This document shows, one piece after another, positions 53,001-60,914 of a stretch of 64,000 bases of DNA. Source of the DNA: Anaerolineales bacterium (GTDB taxonomy: Bacteria; Chloroflexota; Anaerolineae; Anaerolineales; Villigracilaceae); NCBI GenBank assembly GCA_024710905.1, contig JANJTV010000012.1, positions 62,001 through 126,000 on the forward strand. The letters run 5' to 3'. Every line of letters starts with the position of its first letter. Position 1 is the first letter of the stretch. Position numbers and translations under genes: made by a program. The notes under the pieces are model-generated. The model saw only the letters and a program-made list of their open reading frames with translations. It had not been told where the DNA came from and ran no database searches.

Positions 53001-54953
53001 TATGACCCGTGGTTTGCAGGCGGGTACATCAACTATTACTACTGGGGTTTTGTGCTGGTTGGCACGCCGGTAAAACTGCTCGGCATTGTTCCGTCGATTG
53101 CGTATAACTTCATCCTACCGACCCTGTTTGCCATGCTAGCGCTGGCGGGTTTCTCAGTAGCCTGGAACTTGCTTGCCCGACCGGCGGAGGAAGGGCCCAG
53201 CGACCTGCCCATTTGGGGCGGGTTGGCTGCCTCGCTGGGGTTGGTGCTGGTCGGCAACCTCGGGACGATTCGCATGATATTCCACGGCCTGCAAAAGATG
53301 GCCGTCGGGCAAGAAGCCTTTGCCAACCCGGATGCCTGGTTCTTTGAACGTCTGGCTTGGGCCGGGCAGGGAGCCTTGCGCCTGTTAATTGGCGAAAACC
53401 TGCCTTTTGGCTGGGGTGATTGGTACTGGCTGCCCAGTCGCGTTATCCCTGCGCCGGGTGAAGTCGAGCCGATTACGGAATTCCCGCTCTTTACCTTCCT
53501 GTACAGCGATTTGCACGCCCATATGATTTCCCTGCCGTTGACGGCGTTGGCAGTTGCTTGGGCGGTTTCCACCCTGTTTGCCCGCCGCCTGCAGATCTGG
53601 GAGTGGCTGCTCAGCCTGGCTTTTGGCGGCCTGGTGATTGGCGCATTGCGCCCGGTGAACACCTGGGACTTCCCAACCTACCTGATCCTGGGGATGGTGG
53701 TGGCCGGGTATGCCATCTTCCGCTACGCCGAGGTGGGTGCGGCAGACCGCTTTGGCCTGCCGCACCTGTTGCAGCGTGCTGGCCTGGCACTGGCAGGTAT
53801 GGCTGCCCTGGCGGGTTTTGCCCTGCTCTTCTATGAACCATATGTCCGCTGGTATGGGCTGGGGTACAGTTCCATTGCGCAGTGGACGGGGACCAAGACG
53901 CCCTTTGCGTCCTATGTGACCCATTGGGGCTTATTCCTGTTCATCATCGTAACCTGGATGGTCTGGGAAGCGATTGACTGGATGGCCAAAACGCCGCTCT
54001 CATCCGTCAGCAAACTGCGCCCGTACACTGCTTTCCTGCAACTGGCCGGCTTGCTGGCAATTGTTGTCTGGGCAGTGTTGCAATTCTTCTTCTCAGTACA
54101 GGTTGCCTGGCTGGTCTTGCCGTTGGCTTTGTTGGCACTGGTGCTCATCCTGCGCCCCGGCCAGCCGGATGCCAAACGCCTGGCGCTCTTTATGGTTGGT
54201 ACCGGCTTGCTGCTCACCCTGGTGGTGGAAGTGATTGTGCTGGTCGGTGATATCGGCCGCATGAACACCGTCTTTAAGTTCTACCTGCAGGTCTGGGTCA
54301 TGTTCGCCATTGTTGCTGCGGCGGCTTTTGCCTGGCTGCTGGATGCGATGCCCTCTTTTACCCCCGGTTGGCGCAATTTCTACTCCTCGGTAACAACTGT
54401 CTTGATTGGCTGTGCATTGCTTTTCACATTTACAGCCAGTATGGCAAAGATTCGTGATCGTATTACCCCCGAAGCGCCGATTGGCCTGGATTCGCTCAGT
54501 TACATGGAATACACCCGTCATTGGGATGGTGGCGACCTTGATCTGGTGGAGGATTTCCGTGCCATCCGCTGGATGCAGGAGAATATCCCTGGTACATCTG
54601 TCATTGTTGAAGCCCACACTCCCGAATACCGCTGGGGTAGCCGCTACACCATTTATACCGGCCTGCCCGGGGTGGTCGGTTGGAACTGGCACCAGCGCCA
54701 GCAGCGTGCAGTTCTGCCGGATACGATCGTTTTTGAGCGTGTCAACGAAATTAACGATTTCTACGCGACAACCGATGTCACTGCGGCGCGGGCATTCCTT
54801 GAGAAATACAACGTACGCTACATTGTTGTTGGACAATTGGAAATGAACTACTATCCGGGCGATGGCCTGCTAAAGTTCCCTGCCCAGGAAGGCAGGCTCT
54901 GGGAGCAGGTTTACCAGGATGGCCGGACCACCATTTATCAGGTATTGCCATGA
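50082..54953 (+). CDS. Giant fused membrane protein: GT39-like module plus Chlor_Arch_YYY/DUF2298 module
   Basis: The 1623-residue protein has two membrane halves. The first (about 1-450) is GT39-like: FTGVNWDDNAHLHPDERFL with its acidic pair, then YTVDNFATFFMTLAAAFAVE. Residues 450-820 are an extracytoplasmic beta-rich domain. From about 825 the second half is a DUF2298 (Chlor_Arch_YYY) protein, with the namesake tyrosines in GYINYYYWGF near 979-988, a later FYSDLHAHMISLPL and GRMNTVFKFYLQ. The family is known mainly from Chloroflexota and archaea and has no proven activity; a GT-C role is likely. No separate start is seen between the halves. Confidence 0.8.
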   Translation: MEETITPQEAKPDYTAIFRKVVVAVLLVIILAVAAYFRFTGVNWDDNAHLHPDERFLTMVTTAIQPDDANYFNTAESTLNPHNRGFGFYVYGTLPIILVRYIGEALGQTGYDEITLLGRQISAIVDLLTILVLFWIGTRIYNARVGLLAALFSGLAVTQIQQSHYYTVDNFATFFMTLAAAFAVEIMLDERPFGIEASQDENRYIRLAEDARKAISQPIFIFSLLFGLALGMAMASKINAAPLAILLPAALAIHFFRVGTGFDQTRREEYMVSLVSLVVVGAFFTVLAFRIFQPYAFNGPGFFGVLPNDQWVQNMQEQRLQAGGDVDFPPALQWARRSVTFSGYNLFVWGLGLPLGLLSIAGFLFMGWRILKGEWRTHILLWGWTAIYFTWQSIQWNPTMRYQLPIYPLLALMAGWLILNVPGSPRPALQKLIKFATLTVALLVTLATATWAYAFTRIYNVPHTRVEATRWIYQNLPGPVNLFITQADGSVYHQPIAIIPGYTIQPSVPLDAALRIFRDGSLESLTFGKVIDTQPGGAQTIYVSIFDNPGYSGESLLARGSVEADFLTASGPFTVRLDNAIPVIKDQTLYFRIESTGAVNLLGTAPINESSWDDGLPLRIDGYDGYGGLYQGGLNLELYWDDNIDKVTRFQTNLDNGDYIFISSNRQWATTTRVPERYPLTTAYYRALLGCPEDQDIIWCYNVARPGMFNGQLGYELVQVFESYPNIQLGDFHWEANTQFAEEAFSVYDHPKVLIFQKTEQYDPEKVRAVLESVDLSRVIRVTPRKAASLFTGDLMLPDATWQAQQEAGTWSELFSYENLQNKYPVVGLLLWYLAITVLGWLAYPLLRLFLPGLPDKGYPLARLAGLLLLAYISWAVGSLGGTYSRLTIALAYGLIGISGLAVGWWKRKEIKGELATRMKYFGLVEAVFLVIFLIDLVIRIGNPDLWHPSKGGERPMDFSYFNAILKSETFPPYDPWFAGGYINYYYWGFVLVGTPVKLLGIVPSIAYNFILPTLFAMLALAGFSVAWNLLARPAEEGPSDLPIWGGLAASLGLVLVGNLGTIRMIFHGLQKMAVGQEAFANPDAWFFERLAWAGQGALRLLIGENLPFGWGDWYWLPSRVIPAPGEVEPITEFPLFTFLYSDLHAHMISLPLTALAVAWAVSTLFARRLQIWEWLLSLAFGGLVIGALRPVNTWDFPTYLILGMVVAGYAIFRYAEVGAADRFGLPHLLQRAGLALAGMAALAGFALLFYEPYVRWYGLGYSSIAQWTGTKTPFASYVTHWGLFLFIIVTWMVWEAIDWMAKTPLSSVSKLRPYTAFLQLAGLLAIVVWAVLQFFFSVQVAWLVLPLALLALVLILRPGQPDAKRLALFMVGTGLLLTLVVEVIVLVGDIGRMNTVFKFYLQVWVMFAIVAAAAFAWLLDAMPSFTPGWRNFYSSVTTVLIGCALLFTFTASMAKIRDRITPEAPIGLDSLSYMEYTRHWDGGDLDLVEDFRAIRWMQENIPGTSVIVEAHTPEYRWGSRYTIYTGLPGVVGWNWHQRQQRAVLPDTIVFERVNEINDFYATTDVTAARAFLEKYNVRYIVVGQLEMNYYPGDGLLKFPAQEGRLWEQVYQDGRTTIYQVLP

Positions 54954-55318
54954 GCCGCATCTTTCACATCACCGGCCGCGCCGATTGGGCCGCCGCACAG
55001 GCTGCCGGTCAGTACACTGCGCCCAGCCTGCGAAGTGAGGGATTCATCCATCTGTCGACAGTCGAACAGGTAATCGCGGTGGCCAACTCGTTTTATATGG
55101 GTCAGGTGGATTTGGTGCTCTTAAGCGTGGATACAGGGAAAATAACCGCCCCGCTAAAATGGGAGCCACCCATCGGGCTGCCTCCCCCAGGCGGGGCGAC
55201 TGACCAGCAGCTTTTCCCGCACCTGTACGGTCCGCTGAACCTGCCCGCCGTTGTAGCGGTGATAAACTTCCCGCCCGGTGAGCACGGTCGTTTTGAGTTG
55301 CCCGAAGAATTGAGATAA
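54950..55318 (+). CDS. DUF952 family protein
   Basis: The 122-residue protein has the DUF952 pattern: an N-terminal IFHITGRADWAAAQAAGQY, then GFIHLSTVEQVIAVANSFY and a late PHLYGPLNLPAVVAVINF. Some members have been likened in fold to ADP-ribosyl- or RNA 2'-phosphotransferases, but no activity is proven. It overlaps the giant membrane gene by four bases and precedes a DUF2298 gene by two, an unusual place for a small soluble protein. Confidence 0.88.
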   Translation: MSRIFHITGRADWAAAQAAGQYTAPSLRSEGFIHLSTVEQVIAVANSFYMGQVDLVLLSVDTGKITAPLKWEPPIGLPPPGGATDQQLFPHLYGPLNLPAVVAVINFPPGEHGRFELPEELR

Positions 55319-55320
55319 TA

Positions 55321-57735
55321 ATGCTTCAGTTCCTGCTCTGGTATTTGCTTGTCAGCCTGCTGGGAATTGTCACGTTCCCTTTGGCCTATCGCCTGTTGCC
55401 GGCCTTTGCAGACCGGGGTTATGCCCTCAGTCGCGCATTTGGGCTGCTACTCTGGGGCTATGTTTTCTGGATGTTGGCCTCGCTGGGGTTTATCAACAAT
55501 AACCCGGGTGGGTTGTTGCTTTCACTGTTTGTGGTGCTTGGGCTGGGAGTCTGGGCCAGCCGTGGCGATTTCAGCCAGCCGAAAGCCTGGCTACAGGCCA
55601 ACCGGCGCATAGTGCTGATTGTCGAAGTCTTATTCCTACTGGCCTTTGCTTTCTGGGCGTTTGTACGTGCTGCCAACCCTGAAATTGCTGGAACTGAAAA
55701 ACCCATGGAACTGGCATTTATTAATGCCATCATGCGTTCGGCCACCTTCCCGCCGCATGATCCCTGGCTGGCCGGGTATGCCATTTCGTATTACTACTTC
55801 GGTTATGTCATGACAGCCATGCTGGCCGGGCTGACGGCAACCCCGGGGGAGGTCGCGTTTAACCTGATGCTGGCCCTGGTCTTTGGCCTGGCCGCGATTG
55901 GGTCGTATGGCGTGCTGTATAACTTGCTCTCTGCGCACTGGCCGGGAAAAACCCCGCCCGGGCGGCCGGCCTGGCTTGGGCTGCTGGCGCCGCTTTTTTT
56001 GCTCGTTCTGAGCAACTGGCAGGGTTTCCTCGAAGTGTTACACCGGCGCGGCCTATTTTGGTCGTTTGCAAGTGACGGCTCGGCACAATCGGCTTTCTGG
56101 ACCTGGCTTGGCATCCGTGACCTGAATTCGCCGCCAGCCCAGCCGTTGGGTTGGATCCCTGACCGTTACTGGTGGTGGTGGCGCGCCTCGCGCGTTTTAC
56201 AGGATTACGATTTTGCCGGGAACTTTGCCGAGGTTATCGATGAATTCCCGTTTTTCTCTTTCCTGCTGGGTGACCTGCACCCGCATGTACTGGCCATCCC
56301 GTTCGCCCTTTTGGCTGCTGCGTTGGCCCTGCATTTGTTCCTCCGTGATACGGATGCTGAAACCCGCTTGTTTCGTTTTTCAATTCCATTTTCGCTGGCC
56401 GATTTCACTGTGTATGGCTTGGCGTTGGGAGGGTTGGCCTTCCTGAACACTTGGGATTTCCCCATTTACCTGGCGTTGGCGCTCGGCGCTTTGTTGCTGG
56501 CGCGGGTTCGGAAACATGGGTGGGGCTGGCACCTGGCCGAGGAAGTCCTGCTGGTGGCGATTCCTTTGGGGCTGGTTTCCATTTTGATGTACCTGCCGTT
56601 TTATATCGGCTTTTCATCGCAGGCGGGCGGCATCTTGCCCAATATATTGTTCCCGACCCGCACGGTATACCTTTGGATTATGTTTGGCCCGTTGTTAGTG
56701 GCCCTGTTTGCATTCTTTGCACTGAATTACCGGCAGGCTGCCAATCATCGCTTTGGCTGGCTGGCCGGGTTTGGGTTTGTGTTGTTGCTGTGGTTGGTTT
56801 CATTCTTGCTGGCCTTGCTGGCCTCGGGAACACCCACCGGGCAGGGCCTGCTTGCATCGCAGGGAGTGGGAGATATCTGGGCGTTGTTGGGCCGTTCTGC
56901 CATGCAGCGTCTCGTTACGCTGCCCACCCTGTTGACGTTGGGGGTGCTCATCAGCTTGGCGCTGGCGTATGGTACGGTAACCCTGGCTTCGGGTGAGCCT
57001 GCCCGTCAGGGGCGCAGCCCCCTCCCAATGATGATGTTGTTCATCCTGTTTGGCGCCCTTCTGGTGCTGGCGCCCGAGTTTGTTTACCTGCGTGACCAGT
57101 TTGGCACACGTATGAATACGGTCTTTAAGTTCTATTACCAGGCCTGGATCCTGTGGTCGTTGGCTGCGGCGTTTGGCGTGGCGGTTTTATTTGGTGAACG
57201 ACGCGGGTTGCCCTGGCAATTGGTGCGCTTACTGGTGGTGGCCGGGGTGCTGATGGGCCTGTTCTACCCGGTTTTGAGCCTGCCCAACAAGACCAATGGG
57301 TTTAACCCATCCAGTGGCCTTTCGTTGGATGGCGCCCAGTTCTTGACGCGCTACGTCCCGGATGATTACCTGGCCATTCAGTACCTGCGTCGCCTGCCGA
57401 AAGGCGTGGTTGCCGAGGCGGTTGGCGGTAGTTATACGGAATATGCCCGTATGGCAACCTTTAGCGGGCAGCCCAATGTGCTTGGCTGGCCGGGCCATGA
57501 AGGTCAGTGGCGCGGTGGCGGCGAGGAAATGGGCAGCCGCATGCAGGACATGGAATTGCTCTATAACACACCAGACTGGGTAACTGCCCAGGCGATTTTG
57601 CGTCAGTATGATATTCGTTATGTAGTGATTGGCTCGAATGAGCGCTTTACGTACCAGGTGCAGGAAGAAAAGTTTGCCAGCAATCTGCGGGAAATTTTCC
57701 GCCAGGGGCAGGTTGTCATATATGAAGTCCCATAA
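55321..57735 (+). CDS. Chlor_Arch_YYY/DUF2298 family membrane protein
   Basis: The 804-residue protein is a free-standing counterpart of the second half of the 1623-residue protein. It has about 16 helices, with ISYYYFGYVMTAML near residue 155, FSFLLGDLHPHVLAIPFALL near 315 and GTRMNTVFKFYYQAWILW near 595. A soluble C-terminal domain of about 150 residues ends in VVIGSNERFTY and VVIYEVP, similar to the end of the giant protein. The family is probably a GT-C glycosyltransferase. Confidence 0.88.
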   Translation: MLQFLLWYLLVSLLGIVTFPLAYRLLPAFADRGYALSRAFGLLLWGYVFWMLASLGFINNNPGGLLLSLFVVLGLGVWASRGDFSQPKAWLQANRRIVLIVEVLFLLAFAFWAFVRAANPEIAGTEKPMELAFINAIMRSATFPPHDPWLAGYAISYYYFGYVMTAMLAGLTATPGEVAFNLMLALVFGLAAIGSYGVLYNLLSAHWPGKTPPGRPAWLGLLAPLFLLVLSNWQGFLEVLHRRGLFWSFASDGSAQSAFWTWLGIRDLNSPPAQPLGWIPDRYWWWWRASRVLQDYDFAGNFAEVIDEFPFFSFLLGDLHPHVLAIPFALLAAALALHLFLRDTDAETRLFRFSIPFSLADFTVYGLALGGLAFLNTWDFPIYLALALGALLLARVRKHGWGWHLAEEVLLVAIPLGLVSILMYLPFYIGFSSQAGGILPNILFPTRTVYLWIMFGPLLVALFAFFALNYRQAANHRFGWLAGFGFVLLLWLVSFLLALLASGTPTGQGLLASQGVGDIWALLGRSAMQRLVTLPTLLTLGVLISLALAYGTVTLASGEPARQGRSPLPMMMLFILFGALLVLAPEFVYLRDQFGTRMNTVFKFYYQAWILWSLAAAFGVAVLFGERRGLPWQLVRLLVVAGVLMGLFYPVLSLPNKTNGFNPSSGLSLDGAQFLTRYVPDDYLAIQYLRRLPKGVVAEAVGGSYTEYARMATFSGQPNVLGWPGHEGQWRGGGEEMGSRMQDMELLYNTPDWVTAQAILRQYDIRYVVIGSNERFTYQVQEEKFASNLREIFRQGQVVIYEVP

Positions 57736-57761
57736 GGGCAAAGGGTGTGTAAAAAGGCAGG

Positions 57762-57767
57762 TACAAT
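57762..57767 (+). promoter_or_regulatory. -10 element with leaderless geometry
   Basis: TACAAT ends exactly six bases before ATG 57774. A -35 is not evident. It offers an internal promoter for the membrane protein, cmk and plsC genes. Confidence 0.4.
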
Positions 57768-57773
57768 ACACAA

Positions 57774-59480
57774 ATGCCGGAAAAAACATCGACTACACAA
57801 TTTTCGAATGAACGGATACTGCTGGCGCTGGCCTTTGGCCTGGCGCTGGCCTTGCGATTGCTGCGCCTGGGCGAAATGCCACTTTCTGATGAAGAAGCAG
57901 GCTGGGCTTTGCAGGCATTGGATGTCAGCCAGGGATTGCGGCCTGAAATTGGCCATAACCCCGCCTATGTATTATTGACGGCGCTGGCATTTTTCTTTTT
58001 TCAGGCCAGTGATTTCACTGCCCGGCTCATCCCTGCTTTGGCAGGCAGCCTGCTGGTGCTAGCCCCGCTTTTCTTTACAGACCAACTGGGGCGCCGCGCG
58101 GCGGTTGTCCTGGCATTTTTACTGGCCGTAGAGCCGGGTTTGTTGGCACTCTCTCGGCAGGCAGGCGGTCTGATGCTGGCGCTGACCACCGCGGTCTTTG
58201 CCCTGGGATTTTGGAAAGCTGGCCGCCGGGAGTGGGCTGGCGCGTTGACTGGCCTGGCGTTGCTTTCTGGTCCATTCCTGTGGGCGGGCTTGCTGATTGG
58301 CCTGCTGGCGGTGTTACTGTCTAACCTGGTACAGGGGCGTTCGTTCCGCATCAGGACAGATCGAGAGTCCTGGCAGCCATTTGGCATCGCGCTTGTGGCA
58401 ACCTATCTGTTCCTGGGGAGCTTGTTCCTGTTCGCTCCCGGCGGTTTGGGCGCTGGTTTGCTGGCATTGCCATCTTACCTGGTGGGTTGGGTTTCTTTTT
58501 CCGATGTCTCCATGATGACCTTGTTGGCTGCCCTACCCGCCTATGCCATGCTGGCCCTGGTTTTCGGGCTGATCGGCATGGTACGTGGCCTGTTGGTGCA
58601 AGATAAAGTTGTTACTGCTGTGTCAATCTTCCTGCTGTCTGCCCTGGTGGTGACGCTCGGATATCCCTCCCGCCAGGTGGGCGACCTGGCCTGGGTGCTG
58701 CTCCCGTTGTGGGCGCTGGCAGCCATTGAGATTGAAAAATATATCCGCCCCGCGCAAGATGGTTTCTGGGAGACGATGGGCATGTTTGCTCTGTCAACCG
58801 CCATGCTCTTTTTTGCCGGGCTGAATTTTATGACCATTGCCAATATTCCGTTGGATGATACTTCCCTGACCCTGCGCTGGCTGGCTTTTTTCGGGGCCAT
58901 TGCCTTGCTGCTTATCAGTGCTGTGCTGGTGGCGGGTGGCTGGTCGATTCAGATTGCTGTACAGGGTACAGCCTGGGGCTTCCTGGTCGTTTTGCTTGTA
59001 TACACCCTTGCAGTGGGCACAGGTGCGGCGCAACTACGCACCCACACAACGGTTTCCATGTGGCCGCGCGGCCCGCAGGTGGTGCAACCTCGCCTGTTGG
59101 AGCAGCACCTGGGTGAACTGGCGCGCTGGAAGGTTGGCGTGCCAGGCGGCTTGGATGTCCGCATGGTGGCAGTCAATTCTCCGGCCATGCGCTGGGCTTT
59201 ACGAGACTGGGATGTAACCGAATCCAGCGCACCAAGTACGGATTCATCCCCAGCGTTTGTGATTACACCGGTCAATTACCCGACCCTCGAACTGGAAGCA
59301 GGCTACCGCGGCACAGACTTGGTCTGGCGGCGCTACGCTTCCTGGGAGGCAGCCCTGCCAATCGACTGGCTGCGCTGGTTTGCCCTCCGTGAATTGCCGC
59401 AGGTGGATGAACAGGTTATCTTGTGGGTCCGCACAGATATATTTGTCGATTCGCAAAATAACCCTCAGGACACCCAATGA
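57774..59480 (+). CDS. GT39-like membrane protein (TIGR03663-like)
   Basis: The 568-residue product has about 12 helices. LRLGEMPLSDEEAGWALQALDVSQG after the first helix carries the Asp-Glu-Glu motif of GT39/ArnT-like enzymes, and later the HNPAYVLLTALAFFFFQASDFTARLIPALAGSLLVLAPLFF region matches the second and third helices of that family. A soluble domain follows residue 420. Proteins of this type are often found next to DUF2298 genes in Chloroflexota and archaea. The stop overlaps cmk by four bases. Confidence 0.78.
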   Translation: MPEKTSTTQFSNERILLALAFGLALALRLLRLGEMPLSDEEAGWALQALDVSQGLRPEIGHNPAYVLLTALAFFFFQASDFTARLIPALAGSLLVLAPLFFTDQLGRRAAVVLAFLLAVEPGLLALSRQAGGLMLALTTAVFALGFWKAGRREWAGALTGLALLSGPFLWAGLLIGLLAVLLSNLVQGRSFRIRTDRESWQPFGIALVATYLFLGSLFLFAPGGLGAGLLALPSYLVGWVSFSDVSMMTLLAALPAYAMLALVFGLIGMVRGLLVQDKVVTAVSIFLLSALVVTLGYPSRQVGDLAWVLLPLWALAAIEIEKYIRPAQDGFWETMGMFALSTAMLFFAGLNFMTIANIPLDDTSLTLRWLAFFGAIALLLISAVLVAGGWSIQIAVQGTAWGFLVVLLVYTLAVGTGAAQLRTHTTVSMWPRGPQVVQPRLLEQHLGELARWKVGVPGGLDVRMVAVNSPAMRWALRDWDVTESSAPSTDSSPAFVITPVNYPTLELEAGYRGTDLVWRRYASWEAALPIDWLRWFALRELPQVDEQVILWVRTDIFVDSQNNPQDTQ

Positions 59481-60154
59481 CACATCCTTCCATTATTGCC
59501 ATCGACGGTCCGGCGGCTTCCGGCAAATCCACCCTGGGTTTTAAGCTGGCCGAAACACTAGGCTATTTGTTTTTTGATACCGGCCTGATGTACCGCGCTG
59601 TCACTTGGCTTGCCCTTCAACGCAATGTAAATCTCAAGGACGAAGCGGCCGTCACAGACCTGGCACATGGTGTCCCCATCGAAGTCACGCCTCCATCCCT
59701 GGAAGATGGTCGTGCTTGTGACGTGGTCGTGGATGGGCATGACATCACCTGGGAAATCCGCCGTCCGGAAGTGGACGCCAATGTCTCGGCTGTTTCGGCC
59801 TATCCCGGTGTGCGCCAGGCTCTCAGCGAGCAGCAGCGTCGCATCGGTATGCGCGGCCGGGTGGTCATGGTGGGACGCGATATTGGCACAGTGGTATTGC
59901 CCGAAGCCGACCTAAAAGTTTACCTTGATGCATCCTCGGATGAACGCGCTCGCCGCCGCCACGAGGAGAATCTCTCACGAGGGCAACAATCTGATTTCGA
60001 TGAAATCCTGGCAAAAGTGATCGAGCGCGACCGGATCGACACCACCCGTGCCGTTGCCCCGTTAAAGCCAGCTCCCGACGCCCTGATCCTGGATTCCGAT
60101 AAACTCTCTGCCGAGCAGGTTTACCAACAGGTGATTGCCCTATGTCGCAAGTAA
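59477..60154 (+). CDS. cmk: Cytidylate kinase
   Basis: The 225-residue NMP kinase has GPAASGKST at 11-19 (Walker A), FDTGLMYRAVTW (CMP-binding region), GRDIGTVVLPEADLKVYLDAS and RRRHEE in the lid. It phosphorylates CMP and dCMP. The position between a membrane glycosyltransferase and plsC probably reflects operon extension. Confidence 0.95.
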   Translation: MTHPSIIAIDGPAASGKSTLGFKLAETLGYLFFDTGLMYRAVTWLALQRNVNLKDEAAVTDLAHGVPIEVTPPSLEDGRACDVVVDGHDITWEIRRPEVDANVSAVSAYPGVRQALSEQQRRIGMRGRVVMVGRDIGTVVLPEADLKVYLDASSDERARRRHEENLSRGQQSDFDEILAKVIERDRIDTTRAVAPLKPAPDALILDSDKLSAEQVYQQVIALCRK

Positions 60155-60852
60155 AAGCGTTTTACCATGTGCCGTTCCATAACCGTTTATTCAGGGCTGT
60201 CTTTAAGCCTTTTTTCCGCAGCTTGTTCCACATCCTGGCAGACGTCAATATTTACGGGCGTGAAAATGTACCGCTTGGCACACCCTATGTGGCGGCTATG
60301 AACCACGTTTCCACATTTGACCCTCCTTTTTTCCTTACCTTTTGGCCTGAGATGATCGAAATTATTGGCGCATCAGATGTCTGGAATCGCACTGGGTTTG
60401 GCCAGAACCTGCTGGTGCGCTTGCATGGTGGTACACCTGTTCATCGTGGTGAATATGACCGTAAGGCGCTTGAAACTGTAGCAGGGGTTCTCCAATCAGG
60501 GTATCCCCTGCTGATTGCTCCGGAAGGAGGGCGCACCCGTGTGACTGCCATGCGACGCGCCAAACCCGGGCTGTCATTTATCATCGAAATGACCGGCGTA
60601 CCGGTTATCCCGGTGGGTATCGTTGGCACCACCATGGATTTTTTCGACCGCGCCATTCGTTTTCAGCGTCCGCGCCTTGAGATGCACATCGGCAAACCCA
60701 TACTCCTGCCTGCTGTGACCGGCAAAGGGGATGAGCGCCGCGAATCACGACAGCAAAACACCGATCTGGTCATGGCGCATATCGCCAGCCTGTTGCCCCC
60801 TGATTATCGCGGTTATTATGCCGAGGCTGCGGCCCGCTTATCTGTGTCGTAA
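60142..60852 (+). CDS. plsC: 1-acyl-sn-glycerol-3-phosphate acyltransferase (PlsC-like)
   Basis: The 236-residue protein has the acyltransferase motifs NHVSTFD (Asn54-Asp60, with catalytic His55 and Asp60), GTPVHRGEYDR, APEGGRTR in place of the usual EGTRS, and VIPVGIVGT. It would add the second acyl chain in phospholipid synthesis. It overlaps cmk by 13 bases, a common pairing with possible translational coupling. Confidence 0.88.
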   Translation: MSQVKAFYHVPFHNRLFRAVFKPFFRSLFHILADVNIYGRENVPLGTPYVAAMNHVSTFDPPFFLTFWPEMIEIIGASDVWNRTGFGQNLLVRLHGGTPVHRGEYDRKALETVAGVLQSGYPLLIAPEGGRTRVTAMRRAKPGLSFIIEMTGVPVIPVGIVGTTMDFFDRAIRFQRPRLEMHIGKPILLPAVTGKGDERRESRQQNTDLVMAHIASLLPPDYRGYYAEAAARLSVS

Positions 60853-60882
60853 GCGTGTAGCAAGCCTGTTCTTTGCTCATGC

Positions 60883-60888
60883 TATAAT
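60883..60888 (+). promoter_or_regulatory. -10 element of the histidine kinase gene
   Basis: A perfect TATAAT lies 26 bases before ATG 60915, with GGTGA seven bases from the start. The -35 is not clear. Confidence 0.45.
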
Positions 60889-60914
60889 CGGCCAACAATA
60901 GGCCTTTTGGTGAC

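Noticed and set aside
54093-54836. 247-residue minus-strand frame
   Set aside because: Antisense to the conserved end of the giant DUF2298 protein, without start signals or a known family.
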